A stretch of 64,000 nt of DNA from contig PNOC01000001.1 of NCBI GenBank assembly GCA_013824615.1, positions 1-64,000 on the forward strand, given 5' to 3'. Below, in pieces: positions 63,884 through 64,000 of the stretch. A program made the translations under genes and the position numbers. The number at the start of each line of letters is the position of its first letter. Within the stretch, counting starts at the first letter, position 1. Under the pieces are notes generated by a model. It was not told where the DNA came from. It ran no database searches and worked only from the letters and a program-made list of their open reading frames with translations. This stretch comes from Thermodesulfovibrio sp. Lineage in GTDB: Bacteria; Nitrospirota; Thermodesulfovibrionia; Thermodesulfovibrionales; UBA6898.

Positions 63884-64000
63884 TCACTCCTCAAATAACG
63901 CAAACAAATCCTCTTTGCCTTTCAAAGTCTTTATTGCCGCAGCGCTTCGTCGTGACAGAAAACTGTGCGCCATCACCTTAATGTTCACAAATCCCGGCAT
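63884..64000 (-). CDS. end of an unknown upstream gene or small ORF (partial)
   Basis: An open frame of 38 codons ends at TGA 63886-63884, 3 nt before kdpD. It reads to the window edge, where an ATG happens to fall. The tail is basic with SRRSAAAIKTLKGKEDLF. It does not resemble the KdpC C-terminus. It could be the end of a longer gene outside the window, and no function can be assigned. Confidence 0.35.
   Translation of the reverse strand: MPGFVNIKVMAHSFLSRRSAAAIKTLKGKEDLFALFEE

Overview
The window reads as chromosomal DNA of a Gram-negative, probably anaerobic or facultative bacterium. Evidence for this is an LPS heptose gene (gmhA), an ETF-alpha carrying a ferredoxin domain, a split B12-dependent methylmalonyl-CoA mutase, a NapH-like polyferredoxin, and core genes that look Desulfobacterota/Nitrospirota-like by eye. 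The lineage is an inference, since no search was possible. Coding density is high, with many 4-40 nt gene overlaps and several TTG/GTG starts. I found no tRNA, rRNA, CRISPR array, insertion sequence or prophage.

Layout. 0-1.5 kb (-): an SSS symporter-type sensor running off the left edge, preceded by a small two-helix protein. 1.5-1.9 kb: dispersed inverted repeats. 1.9-9.2 kb (+): NapH-like Fe-S membrane protein, lon, then thiL, a DUF2062 protein, rimO and an M50 protease. 9.2-11.8 kb (-): hicBA toxin-antitoxin and a KefB/C-type K+/H+ antiporter. 11.9-24.4 kb (+): a long co-directional run, rplI-dnaB-Memo, then gmhA-ruvCAB-queH-DUF2905-spoIID-queA-SPOR-phoH-7TM/HD-ybeY-dgkA/PAP2. 24.4-33.7 kb (-): an eight-gene propionyl-CoA/methylmalonyl-CoA/succinate operon. 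33.8-35.4 kb: a gene-poor accessory islet with a ribbon-helix-helix gene and an 80-aa unknown partner. 35.4-39.5 kb (-): acyl-CoA dehydrogenase, EtfB, ferredoxin-EtfA and FabD. 39.6-45.1 kb (-): LsrF-like aldolase, zinc dehydrogenase, PmbA/TldE, queD, hpt, a short radical SAM protein and a zinc ribbon. 45.3-47.0 kb (+): a degenerate HD-GYP/DUF4388 regulator. 47.0-51.3 kb (-): rplU-rpmA-obgE and a GATase-glnB-glnA cluster, divergent from a NifA-like activator. 53-64 kb: DegP/Q protease (-), RecD2 (+), Usp plus a Na+,K+-ATPase-like P-type ATPase (+), and kdpE/kdpD (-).

How they fit together. The propionate operon converts propionyl-CoA to succinyl-CoA and then succinate with ATP/GTP yield, or runs in reverse. 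The acyl-CoA dehydrogenase/ETF operon would deliver electrons from acyl-CoA oxidation, and its odd-chain or branched-chain products feed the propionate operon. Queuosine enzymes queD, queH and queA are scattered over three operons. Cation homeostasis recurs in the antiporter, the P2C-like ATPase with Usp, and KdpDE. No single locus is clearly a new system. The best leads are the RHH/80-aa pair with a tandem operator, the Na+,K+-ATPase-like pump beside KdpDE, the catalytically altered HD-GYP and HtrA proteins, the DgkA-PAP2 fusion, and a phoH gene with no standard start codon.
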